Shown: piece by piece, positions 44,166-53,456 of the stretch
Position numbering within the stretch: the stretch's first letter is position 1
How the letters are laid out: every line of letters begins with the position of its first letter
Notes under the pieces: generated by a model
The model's database searches: none
What the model was told of the DNA's origin: nothing
What the model saw: the letters and a program-made list of their open reading frames with translations, nothing else
Assembly: GCA_025352625.1 (NCBI GenBank)
Contig: JANXSR010000389.1
Coordinates: 1 to 53,456, forward strand
Direction: 5' to 3'
Length of the DNA: 53,456 nt
Origin: Ferruginibacter sp.
GTDB taxonomy: Bacteria > Bacteroidota > Bacteroidia > Chitinophagales > Chitinophagaceae
Made by a program: the position numbers and the translations under genes

Positions 44166-45611
44166 TTAATTTAATTTTTCAGCCAATAGCTTATTGACAA
44201 GGTTCATGTCTGCTTTACCCTTGCTTATTTTTTTTACTTCTCCAACAAATAAACCTATCAATCCTTTTTTACCACTCTTGTATTCTTTTACTTTATCCGG
44301 CATTTTTGCAATTACTTCATCTACCCATGCCGCAACGGAGCTGCTGTCGCTTTCCTGTAACAGGTTTAATTCTGTGGCAATTTGCAAAGGTGTTTTTTCA
44401 GGCGAGGCCAGTAAGGCATTGAATATTTTTGATGATGCAATACTGAAATTTACTTTGCCATCATCAACCAGTTGAATCAGTGCACTGATGTTTTTTGGGG
44501 GTAATGGAAAGGCGGAAATCTCAATGGTCTTTTCGTTAAGGTAAGATTTTACAGGCCCCATCAACCAGTTAACAGCAGCTTTATAATTAGTAGTATGTTT
44601 TATAATTGCTTCAAAAAAATCTACCAGCGATTTATCTCCGCAAATAACCTGTGTATCATAATCGGGTAAATTAAATTCGGTCTTGTATTTCTTCTCCAGT
44701 TCTTCCGGCAGGGCAGGTAATGCTGCTTTTACCCGATGTAAAAACTCATCCGTAATGTTAAAGGGAGTAAGATCAGGGTCGGCAAAATAACGGTAATCAT
44801 CTGCTTCTTCTTTGCTGCGTAACGAAAAAGTGGTGTTGTTATCTGCATCGTAGCTTCTTGTTTGCTGCAGTACTTTTTCGCCACTTTCAACAATATCAAT
44901 CAGCCGGTTCACTTCCACATCAATGGCCCGTTTTACATTGCGGATGCTGTTCAGGTTCTTTACTTCAACCCTTGTACCAAGCTTTGTTTCCCCTTTTAAA
45001 CGGATAGAAATATTGGCATCGCAACGCATACTGCCTTCTTCCATATTGCCATCGCAAATATTTAACCAACGTACTAATCTGCGAAGTTCGGTAACATAGG
45101 CAAAAGCTTCTTCGCTGCTGTGCAGGTCGGGTTCACTTACAATTTCAAGTAAGGGCACGCCTGCACGGTTTAAGTCTATTGCTGTATACAATTCATCTAC
45201 ATCGTGCAAACTTTTACCGGCATCTTCTTCCATATGTATCCGGTTTAGCAGGATATGCCTTTCGGTATCATCTACCTTAATTCTTACTTTACCATTTTTA
45301 CAAATAGGTGTAGTGTGTTGGCTTACCTGATACCCCTTTGGTAGGTCGGGGTAAAAATAATTTTTACGGGCAAAATAATTTATTTGCTCAATGTCGCAAT
45401 TAAGTGCCAGACCAAGTTTTACGGCATATTCAATAGCCTTTTTATTCATTTTTGGGAGCGTACCGGGATGAGCTAATGTTATAGGGCTGATATGGGTATT
45501 AGGTGCAGCCCCAAAGGCAGCACTATCTCCACAAAATAATTTGCTTTTAGTAAGCAACTGGGCATGTACTTCCAGGCCAATAACTACCTGGTATTTATCA
45601 TTTTTTATCAC
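44166..45611 (-). CDS. gatB: Asp-tRNA(Asn)/Glu-tRNA(Gln) amidotransferase subunit B
   Basis: YQVVIGLEVHAQLLTKSKLFCGDSAAFGAAPNTHISPITLAHPGTLP; YYFPDLPKGYQ-like motif (NYFYPDLPKGYQVSQ). The ORF extends to 45653; GTG at 45611 is the likelier start. Confidence 0.95.
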   Translation of the reverse strand: MIKNDKYQVVIGLEVHAQLLTKSKLFCGDSAAFGAAPNTHISPITLAHPGTLPKMNKKAIEYAVKLGLALNCDIEQINYFARKNYFYPDLPKGYQVSQHTTPICKNGKVRIKVDDTERHILLNRIHMEEDAGKSLHDVDELYTAIDLNRAGVPLLEIVSEPDLHSSEEAFAYVTELRRLVRWLNICDGNMEEGSMRCDANISIRLKGETKLGTRVEVKNLNSIRNVKRAIDVEVNRLIDIVESGEKVLQQTRSYDADNNTTFSLRSKEEADDYRYFADPDLTPFNITDEFLHRVKAALPALPEELEKKYKTEFNLPDYDTQVICGDKSLVDFFEAIIKHTTNYKAAVNWLMGPVKSYLNEKTIEISAFPLPPKNISALIQLVDDGKVNFSIASSKIFNALLASPEKTPLQIATELNLLQESDSSSVAAWVDEVIAKMPDKVKEYKSGKKGLIGLFVGEVKKISKGKADMNLVNKLLAEKLN

Positions 45612-45706
45612 GGATGCAAATGTACAAAGAAGTTTGTGCCTATCATTCTCCAAACCGGTAAAGCCTTGATAAAAGCCACCGGAAGTATCTTCTCAATGGT
45701 ATCAAA

Positions 45707-45751
45707 CAAAAAAACCATCCGCCAACAGCTTAAAAGCTATTCGACGAATGG
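45707..45751 (-). terminator. Intrinsic terminator downstream of the PDZ-domain gene
   Basis: Minus strand CCATTCG...CGGATGG followed by TTTTTTTG. Confidence 0.65.
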
Positions 45752-45772
45752 ATTTTACATGACGGCTTTTCT

Positions 45773-46858
45773 TTATAAATTAGCGGTCTTTAGTTTTTTA
45801 GGAATCTTTACATCAAAACTCATTTCAGTTCCGTTTCTTTTTGCTTTAATGGTGTAGGCTGATTTTTCTGCAACTCCCATCAATTGTTCTCTTGCATCAT
45901 CAGTATTGCTTATTTTTTGTCCGTTTATTTCTGTGATGATATCATCTTTTTTCAATCCGGCTTTTTCAGCTGCCGAAGCAGCATCTACATCAATTACTTT
46001 TACATTACCACCTTCTTCTGTGTCCTGAATTTTTAGTCCTAATTTTTTTTGACGCGGAAATATATTGTCAGCAAAATCCTGATTGGGTGCGAAATTGAAA
46101 TTTTCATTTCCTTCCATATTAAAATCCGGCATAGGGGCTATTTGCACATGTGGACTTTTGAAAGACCGGAAATTTGATTTTGGGCTGTAATTGAAAACAA
46201 AATTTCGTTCTTCTACTCTTTCGCCCAAAACAGCTTTTACATCTTTTTTCTTTCCATCTCTTTTATAAATAATTTTTACTTCTTCTTTTGGTTTTTTACC
46301 CGAAATAATAGTAGCTAAAACTTCGCCGTCAGTAACATCCCTGTCGCCTACTTTTGTAATAACATCGCCATTTTTTAAGCCAGCTTTTTCCGCCGCACTG
46401 CCTTTTACAACTTCCACAATCTTGGCGCCATCGGTAGTCTTTTCCGTTGTTACACCCAGAAAAGGTTTATGTGTAATTTCATTTTTATTCATTTCTTTTA
46501 AACGATCAAGACCTTCCATTCCCTGCATGCCCCCGGGGCCATCAAAATTAAACAGCATGTCTTCACCGTTTCTATCACGAATGATCATTTTTCTTTTGTT
46601 AATGGTAACACCATCATCTTTAAACTCAACGAGCGGCTTTCCGTTAATGATAACATTGTCGCCATCTATTTCAACGTTCAATTTTATTTCCTTGTCACCA
46701 TTGCTTTTAATGATAATCTCCTGCGTTTCTCTTTTCCCAGGTTTACCGGGTTTTTCTATTATTGTTTTTTGCTCTATTTTTTCTTCCTGTTGCGCTGTGG
46801 CAGTGAAAGATAAACTGATACAACCTACTGCCAATGCGCTAAAAAATAATTTTTTCAT
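45773..46858 (-). CDS. Secreted protein with two PDZ domains
   Basis: PFLGVTTEKTTDGAKIVEVVKGSAAEKAGLKNGDVITKVGDRDVTD and KLGLKIQDTEEGGNVKVIDVDAASAAEKAGLKKDDIITEINGQKI. Confidence 0.9.
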   Translation of the reverse strand: MKKLFFSALAVGCISLSFTATAQQEEKIEQKTIIEKPGKPGKRETQEIIIKSNGDKEIKLNVEIDGDNVIINGKPLVEFKDDGVTINKRKMIIRDRNGEDMLFNFDGPGGMQGMEGLDRLKEMNKNEITHKPFLGVTTEKTTDGAKIVEVVKGSAAEKAGLKNGDVITKVGDRDVTDGEVLATIISGKKPKEEVKIIYKRDGKKKDVKAVLGERVEERNFVFNYSPKSNFRSFKSPHVQIAPMPDFNMEGNENFNFAPNQDFADNIFPRQKKLGLKIQDTEEGGNVKVIDVDAASAAEKAGLKKDDIITEINGQKISNTDDAREQLMGVAEKSAYTIKAKRNGTEMSFDVKIPKKLKTANL

Positions 46859-46993
46859 GTTGATAAATTTGATATACGAAATGTTTAGTAGTTCAAATGT
46901 ATAAATAATTTTTTAATTACGAATACTTTCGGATATTATTTATTTGCTTTAACAAAACTTTTTATTTGCAGGCAAAAAATCAATCTGCTGTTT

Positions 46994-47028
46994 TAAGATT
47001 ACAGCCTTTCCTAAAAACTGTAATCTTA
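46994..47028. terminator. 11-bp hairpin overlapping the GNAT stop codon
   Basis: TAAGATTACAG-N13-CTGTAATCTTA. Confidence 0.45.
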
Positions 47029-47544
47029 ATTTATTTGAGCTGAATCAGATGCTGTAAAAACTTTTATCAGACAACCATCTTCTAAGTCTTCTTTAAGAAA
47101 CTGCATGCCAATTTTTTGCAGTACGTTTATAGAGGCCAGATTTTCAACTTGTGCCTTCGCTATGATTGTTTTTAAATTAAGCTGATTGAAACCATAATCC
47201 AATACATCTCTTGCAGCTTCTGTTGCGTAACCATGCCCCCAGGCATTTTTTTTAAAGCGATACCCTAAATCAATTTCACTGGTTTCTGCTAACAATTTCA
47301 GTCCACACCAGCCGATAAATTCATTATTGTGTTTGGTGTGAACGGCCCAGCGGCCAAGATTGTTTTTGTATTGCGGTAAGATGATGTTAATCAAAACCTG
47401 CTCAGCCTGCGCTGCATTTTCCAAGGCAGGTTCATGAATATATTTCAGCACCTCAGGTGCACTGTTTAGTTGTTGTATTACTGCTGCATCCGCTATAGTT
47501 AACTGGCGTAGTAGTAATCTGGGTGTTTGTAAAATTATGTTCAT
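47026..47544 (-). CDS. GNAT family N-acetyltransferase (RimJ/RimL-like)
   Basis: TPRLLLRQLTIADA; EIDLGYRFKKNAWGHGYATEAARDVLDYGFNQLNLKTIIAKAQVENLASINVLQKIGM. Confidence 0.93.
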   Translation of the reverse strand: MNIILQTPRLLLRQLTIADAAVIQQLNSAPEVLKYIHEPALENAAQAEQVLINIILPQYKNNLGRWAVHTKHNNEFIGWCGLKLLAETSEIDLGYRFKKNAWGHGYATEAARDVLDYGFNQLNLKTIIAKAQVENLASINVLQKIGMQFLKEDLEDGCLIKVFTASDSAQIN

Positions 47545-47555
47545 ACTGCATAATT

Positions 47556-47586
47556 AAAAAGGGAAGCCATGAAACTTCCCTTTTTT
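47556..47586. terminator. Intrinsic terminator downstream of alaS
   Basis: AAAAAGGGAAG-N8-CTTCCCTTTTT perfect 11-bp stem. Confidence 0.8.
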
Positions 47587-47604
47587 AAAAAATAAGAAAT
47601 TGTT

Positions 47605-50226
47605 TTATAATAGCGATTTTACTTTCGCAATCAATTCTTTAAAATTACCCACATCCTGTCCACCAGCAGTGCCAAGATTTTTTTGGCCGCCGCCGCCACC
47701 TTTTATCAAGCTAGCCACTTGTTCTTTAATAATCTTTGCAGCATCCAATCCCTTTGCATTTACTACCGTATCAGAAATACCAATGGCAACAAATGCTTTA
47801 CCATCTATATTGCTGCAAAGCACCACAAGGTGATCGTGTAAATGATTTTTAAGATCTGTACATAATTTTTTTAGCGCATCGGCATTGCTTACTTCTATTA
47901 CTTCGCCAACGAAAGTTACATTGTTGATGATCTCATCTTTTTGTAATAATTCATAGCGGATGCCAACGAGTTGCCTTGCTTCCAGCCCTTCAACCCGTTT
48001 GGACATCGTATTATTTTCTGCCAATAAATTTTCAATGGATTTATTAATGTCTTTGCTGTTTTTTAATAAGCTCCGTATTTCATTCAGTGCAACAAATTGT
48101 TCGTTGATGTAACTTTCTGCTGCTGCTCCGCAAACAGCTTCTATCCTTCTAACACCAGCCGCAACAGCGCTTTCATGTTGAATTTTAAAGATGCCCAGCT
48201 CGCCGGTGCTGCCTACATGGGTACCACCGCAAAGTTCAAGACTATAATTAGGGTCCATTATTACTACCCTTACCACATCGCCGTATTTTTCTCCAAACAA
48301 AGCCATTGCACCCAGTGCCACAGCTTCATCTTTGTGCATTGATTTTATTACCACCGGAATATTTTCCCTTATTTTTTCATTCACCAGTTTTTCCACTGCA
48401 GCAATTTCTTCATTGGTTACCTTGGCAAAATGGCTGAAATCAAAACGCAGGTAGTCTGCATTTACAAGGCTTCCCTTTTGTGCTACGTGTTTGCCTAATA
48501 CATTGCGCAATGCAGCATGCATTAAATGGGTAACGCTGTGGTTGACCGAAATCGATTTTCTTCTTACCGCATTTACTTTAGCAGTAACAATTGTGTTGAT
48601 GGCAGCAGGAAGGGTATCCGTAAAATGAATGATGAGGTCATTTTCTTTTTTGGTATTAGTTACTTCAATGATTTCCTCGCCAAATTGTAAAGTGCCTGTA
48701 TCGCCAACCTGGCCGCCACTTTCTGCATAGAAGGGAGTAGTGTCTAAAATAAGTTGGTATTGTTCTTTTCCTTTGGCTGTTACTTTTCTATATTTTATAA
48801 TGTTGCTATCTGTTTCCAAAAAATCGTAACCGACAAATTTATTACTGGTATTTTCAATGAGTGTAATCCAGTCTTCAGTTTCTAAAGTGGTTGCAGCACG
48901 GGAACGGTTTTTTTGTTGCTGCATTTCATTTTCAAAACCTATTTCATCAACAGTTAAATTATTTTCAGCAGCAATCAATCTTGTTAGATCAATTGGAAAA
49001 CCAAAAGTGTCCAATAACTCAAATGCAACAGCACCATTAATAATTTTTGTTTCCTTTGATTGAATCATAGCTTCATCAATCTTTTTTAAGCCTTTGTCCA
49101 GTGTTCTCAAGAACGCTTCTTCTTCTTCCTTAATAACCCTGCTCACAAAATCCTGTTGCTGATTTAGTTCTGGAAAAACCGTTTCAAATTGTAGTGCTAT
49201 CAGTGGCAACAACTGGTGCAGCATGGGCTGTTTATATTCCAGGTAAGAATAATAATACCGTACAGCCCTACGAAGTATTCTGCGTATAACATAACCAGCA
49301 CCTGTGTTGGAAGGCAATTGCCCATCAGCAATACAAAAACTAATGGCCCTGATATGATCTGCTATCACCCTGAAAGCAATGCTCTCCTTGTCATCCGTCG
49401 CCTTATATTCTTTATTTACTATTTTACATATTTCAGAAATTGTACCAGTAAAAACATCTGTATCATAATTACTCTGCTTGTCCTGTATTACCCTCACCAA
49501 ACGTTCAAAGCCCATTCCTGTATCTACATGTTGAGCTGGCAAAGGCTCAAGGCTGCCATCTTTTTTTCTGTTGAATTGAATAAACACATTGTTCCATATT
49601 TCAATTACCTGCGGATGATCGTTGTTTACCAATGTACTTCCTGCAACCTGTTTTCTTTCTTCTTCGCTTCTGCAATCCACATGTATTTCTGTGCAGGGGC
49701 CGCAGGGGCCGGTATCGCCCATTTCCCAAAAATTATCTTTTTTGTTGCCCAATAAAATACGGTCTTCAGCTACGTATTTTTTCCATTCGGTATATGCTTC
49801 TTCATCTTTTGGCAGGCCTTCTTTTTCATCGCCTTCAAAAATGGTTACGTATAATTTGTCCTTGTCTAATTTGTACACTTCCGTTAGTAATTGCCAGCTC
49901 CATTCAATAGCTTCTTTTTTAAAATAATCGCCAAAGCTCCAGTTGCCCAGCATTTCAAACATGGTATGGTGATACGTGTCAACACCTACTTCTTCCAGAT
50001 CGTTGTGTTTACCACTAACCCTCAAACATTTTTGCGTGTCTGCGGCCCTGTTATAGGGAGCCTTTTTATTGCCGAGGAAATAATCTTTAAACTGGTTCAT
50101 CCCTGCATTGGTAAATAATAACGTAGGGTCGTCTTTTAAAACAATGGGTGCGGAAGGAACAATAGTGTGCCCCTTTGATTGAAAAAAATCTAGAAATTGT
50201 TGCCTTATCTGTGCACTCGTCATCAT
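47605..50226 (-). CDS. alaS: Alanyl-tRNA synthetase
   Basis: SAQIRQQFLDFFQSKGHTIVPSAPIVLKDDPTLLFTNAGMNQFKDYFLG; HSVTHLMHAALRNVLGKHVAQKGSLV; ELCGGTHVGSTGELGIFKI. Confidence 0.98.
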   Translation of the reverse strand: MMTSAQIRQQFLDFFQSKGHTIVPSAPIVLKDDPTLLFTNAGMNQFKDYFLGNKKAPYNRAADTQKCLRVSGKHNDLEEVGVDTYHHTMFEMLGNWSFGDYFKKEAIEWSWQLLTEVYKLDKDKLYVTIFEGDEKEGLPKDEEAYTEWKKYVAEDRILLGNKKDNFWEMGDTGPCGPCTEIHVDCRSEEERKQVAGSTLVNNDHPQVIEIWNNVFIQFNRKKDGSLEPLPAQHVDTGMGFERLVRVIQDKQSNYDTDVFTGTISEICKIVNKEYKATDDKESIAFRVIADHIRAISFCIADGQLPSNTGAGYVIRRILRRAVRYYYSYLEYKQPMLHQLLPLIALQFETVFPELNQQQDFVSRVIKEEEEAFLRTLDKGLKKIDEAMIQSKETKIINGAVAFELLDTFGFPIDLTRLIAAENNLTVDEIGFENEMQQQKNRSRAATTLETEDWITLIENTSNKFVGYDFLETDSNIIKYRKVTAKGKEQYQLILDTTPFYAESGGQVGDTGTLQFGEEIIEVTNTKKENDLIIHFTDTLPAAINTIVTAKVNAVRRKSISVNHSVTHLMHAALRNVLGKHVAQKGSLVNADYLRFDFSHFAKVTNEEIAAVEKLVNEKIRENIPVVIKSMHKDEAVALGAMALFGEKYGDVVRVVIMDPNYSLELCGGTHVGSTGELGIFKIQHESAVAAGVRRIEAVCGAAAESYINEQFVALNEIRSLLKNSKDINKSIENLLAENNTMSKRVEGLEARQLVGIRYELLQKDEIINNVTFVGEVIEVSNADALKKLCTDLKNHLHDHLVVLCSNIDGKAFVAIGISDTVVNAKGLDAAKIIKEQVASLIKGGGGGQKNLGTAGGQDVGNFKELIAKVKSLL

Positions 50227-50471
50227 AAACCTTTATTTTTTGGGTTGATTTTTGCAATATATCAGTCTATATTTGTAGACTTTTGAAAAAACTGTGGCGC
50301 AAAGGTAAGGAAAAGCTATGCCCATCCTCATCTGTACAAGTGCAATAAGGGAGAAATTTGAAGTAGAAATGATATCGAAAAAATCATTAAATGCAGGATA
50401 ATCTGCATTTTGTTACTATATAAATATATTTTTAAAGGGTTATTTTAAAATCCACATAGGGTTAGGATTGC

Positions 50472-51443
50472 ATGAAGAAAATAAAATACTATTATAATAC
50501 CAATACGCTGCGCTATGAAAAACTGGTGACTCCTTTTAGGGTAAAACTGTTGCGCATATTTGGTTTTCTTTCTGCTTTACTGGTTAGTTCGGCATTGATA
50601 ATTGGTTTGTATACCAAATTTATTCCGAAACCAACAGATAGAGAATCGAAATTGAAGGAAGAATTAATGAAAGATAATTATACTGCTCTGAGTGAAAAAG
50701 TAAAAAGTTTACAAGAGCAGATGGCAGGATTAGAGAAAAGGGACAATGAAGTATACCGGTCTATTTTTGAAGCAAATCCTTTGCCTGATAGTGCACGGGC
50801 GAAGTTGCAGGAAAAATCAAAGGAACTGGATAAAATAAATGTGATGAGTGATGATGCATTGGGTAAAACAATTGCACTTGACCTTAATAATATCAGCGCC
50901 AGAATTGCTTACCAGGTTAACAGTTATACAGCTATTGAAAAACTAATTAATAACCAGGAAAATAAACTATCCTGTATTCCTGCCATTCAACCGGTAAGTA
51001 ATAAAGATCTTACAAGAATTGCCAGCGGATTTGGTTTTCGGATTCACCCTATTTATGGGATACCCAAAATGCACAACGGGCTTGACTTTACAGCGCCACA
51101 GGGTACGCCCATTTATGCTACCGGCGATGGAACAGTAACAACTGCCGGCGCCGCAACAGGAACAGGTAACCATGTAATTATTAACCATGGGTATGGTTAC
51201 GAAACAGTTTACATGCACATGGTACGGATAAAAGCAAGAGACGGGCAACGGGTAAAAAGAGGCGAAGTAATAGGTTGGGTAGGAAGCACCGGTGCCAGTA
51301 CCGGCCCGCATTGCCATTATGAAGTGCATGTGAATGGACAGAAGGTTGACCCGGTTTACTTTTTCTATAATGATTTGAATGCTGAACAGTACGACCGTGT
51401 ATTGAAAATTGCTGCAACAGGCAGTGCCAAAAGTTTTGATTAA
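50472..51443 (+). CDS. M23 family metallopeptidase (membrane-anchored)
   Basis: GFGFRIHPIYGIPKMHNGLDFTAPQGTPIYATGDGTVTTAG, HVIINHGYGYETVYMHM, GSTGASTGPHCHYEVHVNG. Confidence 0.95.
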   Translation: MKKIKYYYNTNTLRYEKLVTPFRVKLLRIFGFLSALLVSSALIIGLYTKFIPKPTDRESKLKEELMKDNYTALSEKVKSLQEQMAGLEKRDNEVYRSIFEANPLPDSARAKLQEKSKELDKINVMSDDALGKTIALDLNNISARIAYQVNSYTAIEKLINNQENKLSCIPAIQPVSNKDLTRIASGFGFRIHPIYGIPKMHNGLDFTAPQGTPIYATGDGTVTTAGAATGTGNHVIINHGYGYETVYMHMVRIKARDGQRVKRGEVIGWVGSTGASTGPHCHYEVHVNGQKVDPVYFFYNDLNAEQYDRVLKIAATGSAKSFD

Positions 51444-51505
51444 TAACGGATTTCTGAAGAACTACCTTTAGCAGCAAAAGCTTAATTTTATTTACCAAAT
51501 AGTAC

Positions 51506-52027
51506 ATGGCTTTACAAACACAAATAGCATTTGATTTTGATGATGTGCCGCAACAACCGTTGCCGCAGAAAAAAGCTATTGTAAAAAAAGAAAAGATAAT
51601 TGAATTGCCAGAAGCAATTACTGTAGTAAAGAAAAAATCTACAAGGGGAAGAATGAGCTTGAAAGAAATGAGTGCCGGTGTTGACTTACTGGAAATACCG
51701 GATGATGAGATTTTATTTCAGAAAATGTATTATTCTATTGGCAAAGTGGCGGCAATGTTTAAAGTAAACCAATCGCTGATACGGCTTTGGGAAAATGAGT
51801 TTGACGTGTTGAAGCCAAAAAAAAATGGCAAAGGTGACCGTTTATTCAGGCCCGAGGATATTAAGAATATTCAATTGATTTATCATTTAATGCGGGAAAG
51901 GAAATATACCATGGAAGGTGCCAAAGATTTTATAAAGCACAACAAAAAAGCAGATGAAAAATTTGCTTTGATAGAATCACTAAAAAAATTAAAAGGATTT
52001 TTAAACGAGTTAAAGGCGAATTTATAG
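51506..52027 (+). CDS. MerR family transcriptional regulator with basic N-terminal extension
   Basis: YYSIGKVAAMFKVNQSLIRLWENEFDVLKPKKNGKGDRLFRPEDIKNIQLIYHLMRERKYTMEGAKDFI. Confidence 0.88.
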   Translation: MALQTQIAFDFDDVPQQPLPQKKAIVKKEKIIELPEAITVVKKKSTRGRMSLKEMSAGVDLLEIPDDEILFQKMYYSIGKVAAMFKVNQSLIRLWENEFDVLKPKKNGKGDRLFRPEDIKNIQLIYHLMRERKYTMEGAKDFIKHNKKADEKFALIESLKKLKGFLNELKANL

Positions 52028-52082
52028 TAGATGATTTAAATGCGGGTATCAACACATTTATAGAAAGATTACAGTACGATTC

Positions 52083-53186
52083 TTAACTTTCCTTCACTTC
52101 ATGGTTAATAACAATGGTATTTGCTTCACCTGCAAATACAACTTCATTGCTCTCCAGTATTTTTTTTATATCCAGGTTGATTGTTTGTTTGATTGTATCA
52201 AATTCATTTAATGGAATTGTATCTGTAAAATATTCTACGATTATTGTTATCCCATTCTTACTAACTTCTTTTAAAAAAACAGAACCTGGCCCTGAAATTA
52301 ATTCGTCTTTGGAAATCAATAATTTCTTTATTGCTTCAATAATAATTTCTAGTTTTTCGGCTGGTGTTTTAACAGATAAATCTAATTTTATTTCTGCTCT
52401 TCTTTGGGTTCTCATACTCCAGTTATCCACTATTGAATCTACCATTTGTTTATTTGGAATAGTAACAATCGTTTTATCTGCTGTAAGTATCCTGGTACTG
52501 CGTAAACCAATCTTTTCAACCCTTCCTGCAACATTATTAACTTTAACTGTATCTCCTGTAAAAAAGGGTTTGTCTATAAATATTATAAAAGAAGCAATTA
52601 AATTTTCAAGGCTTTCTTTTGCTCCCAATGCCAATGCGGCACCCACCAAACTTAAACCGGTAAGTAAGTTGCCCAGGGGCTGATTAAAACAGGCTTTTAC
52701 AATAAGCAAAATGCCCATAATGCCAATGATAACTTTTAAAAAATCTCTTAAAAATGTAACGAGTTGATTGTCTCTTGCATCGGGGGTTCGGTTGGCTTTT
52801 TCTTCCAATACCAGTGCAATAAAATCGGTTAGTCTTAATACCATCCGGATAAAGGAAATGATGATAAGAGCTGTGCCTGTTCTGGAAAGAATATCAGCTG
52901 TTGTGTGGCCATAGAGTGTAAATAATAAAACCTCCGGAAAATTTAGTTTGTCAATAGCAAATACTGCAATGGAAAGTACCAGGAACCACTCAAATGGGCC
53001 AGCAACAAGGTTTACGAAACTTTCTTTGCTTACATTGTTCCATATTTTTTTTACAATCTTAAAAAATAAAGAAACTAAATAGCGGGATAAATATCGCTTA
53101 AGCAGTAATGCCAGTAATATAGTACCGCAAACTACCAGGTAGCTACGGATGGTATTATCAAAATAAACCTGGTCTAAAAAATCCAT
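52083..53186 (-). CDS. Mechanosensitive ion channel (MscS family)
   Basis: LLTGLSLVGAALALGAKESLENLIASFIIFIDKPFFTGDTVKVNNVAGRVEKIGLRSTRILTADKTIVTIPNKQMVDSIVDNWS. Confidence 0.95.
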   Translation of the reverse strand: MDFLDQVYFDNTIRSYLVVCGTILLALLLKRYLSRYLVSLFFKIVKKIWNNVSKESFVNLVAGPFEWFLVLSIAVFAIDKLNFPEVLLFTLYGHTTADILSRTGTALIIISFIRMVLRLTDFIALVLEEKANRTPDARDNQLVTFLRDFLKVIIGIMGILLIVKACFNQPLGNLLTGLSLVGAALALGAKESLENLIASFIIFIDKPFFTGDTVKVNNVAGRVEKIGLRSTRILTADKTIVTIPNKQMVDSIVDNWSMRTQRRAEIKLDLSVKTPAEKLEIIIEAIKKLLISKDELISGPGSVFLKEVSKNGITIIVEYFTDTIPLNEFDTIKQTINLDIKKILESNEVVFAGEANTIVINHEVKES

Positions 53187-53213
53187 ACTTAAAAATATTA
53201 TAATACTGCTGAA

Positions 53214-53456
53214 TTATTTTACTAAAAATTGCTGCAGGCCATCTTTACGCAAAACAAATACCTTGCCGTTGCCTGCTTTTATTTGTAACGCATCTGTAAA
53301 TGAAACAGGGAGTTTATATTCTTTTAGATCTAAAGAACCCTGCTTGTATTGATACAGAGAAATATTACTAAAGCCGTACAATGTATTGGCAATAACTTCT
53401 GTGTTAGTCCAGTTTAGAAAGGGGAGCCTGTTTTTAAAAGCCCCATAATAATCAAA
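53214..53456 (-). CDS. C-terminal fragment of an unidentified protein truncated by the window edge
   Basis: Open frame of 80 codons to a TAA stop: [80 protein letters not shown]. Confidence 0.6.
   Translation of the reverse strand, partial: FDYYGAFKNRLPFLNWTNTEVIANTLYGFSNISLYQYKQGSLDLKEYKLPVSFTDALQIKAGNGKVFVLRKDGLQQFLVK

Noticed and set aside
46422-46904. 160-aa plus-strand ORF opposite the PDZ protein
   Set aside because: Antisense to a two-PDZ protein; hydrophobic Ser/Pro/Leu-rich translation is a typical shadow ORF.
46994-47028. Strong 11-bp hairpin as an intrinsic terminator of the GNAT gene
   Set aside because: Stem is perfect, but the minus-strand 3' side is followed by AAAACAG rather than a T-run; kept only as a low-confidence feature.
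49216-49755. 179-aa plus-strand ORF opposite alaS
   Set aside because: Fully antisense to the highly conserved alaS coding sequence; no recognisable domain.

Overview
This 53.5 kb window is chromosomal DNA from a Bacteroidetes bacterium. The type IX secretion sorting domains, PorP/SprF, SusC/TonB-type proteins and TAnnTTTG-like promoters suggest Chitinophagaceae or a relative. I support about 33 protein-coding genes, the last one truncated at the right edge. I saw no rRNA, tRNA, CRISPR array or intact transposable element. Main blocks: (i) Lrp and MarR regulators, an ABC permease, a GT2 glycosyltransferase and an acyl-CoA dehydrogenase; (ii) KorB and aspartate-semialdehyde dehydrogenase (asd); (iii) T9SS cargo, including a 2116-aa PKD adhesin-like protein next to a PorP/SprF protein; (iv) a planctomycete-type cytochrome locus with two DUF1549/DUF1553 (PSD1) paralogs, GH16, a Tat-type DUF1501 protein, a Tat-type TIM-barrel protein and a DUF2231/cytochrome/LRR protein; (v) a TonB siderophore receptor plus PepSY protein; (vi) housekeeping genes (gatB, alaS, M23 peptidase, MscS). 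The strongest unannotated signal is upstream of asd. On the minus strand there is an 18-codon ORF, MITIKHTKTTKKHSGSGR*, with 4 Thr and 4 Lys codons. It is followed by mutually exclusive antiterminator and terminator stems and a T-tract, which is the layout of a classic ribosome-mediated transcription attenuator. Other notable points are palindromic operators at the Lrp and MarR promoters, one terminator-arm sequence used at two loci, a probable CBM6-like insert in both PSD1 proteins, clusters of palindromic and heptameric repeats, and a degenerate RELGH zinc-protease motif.
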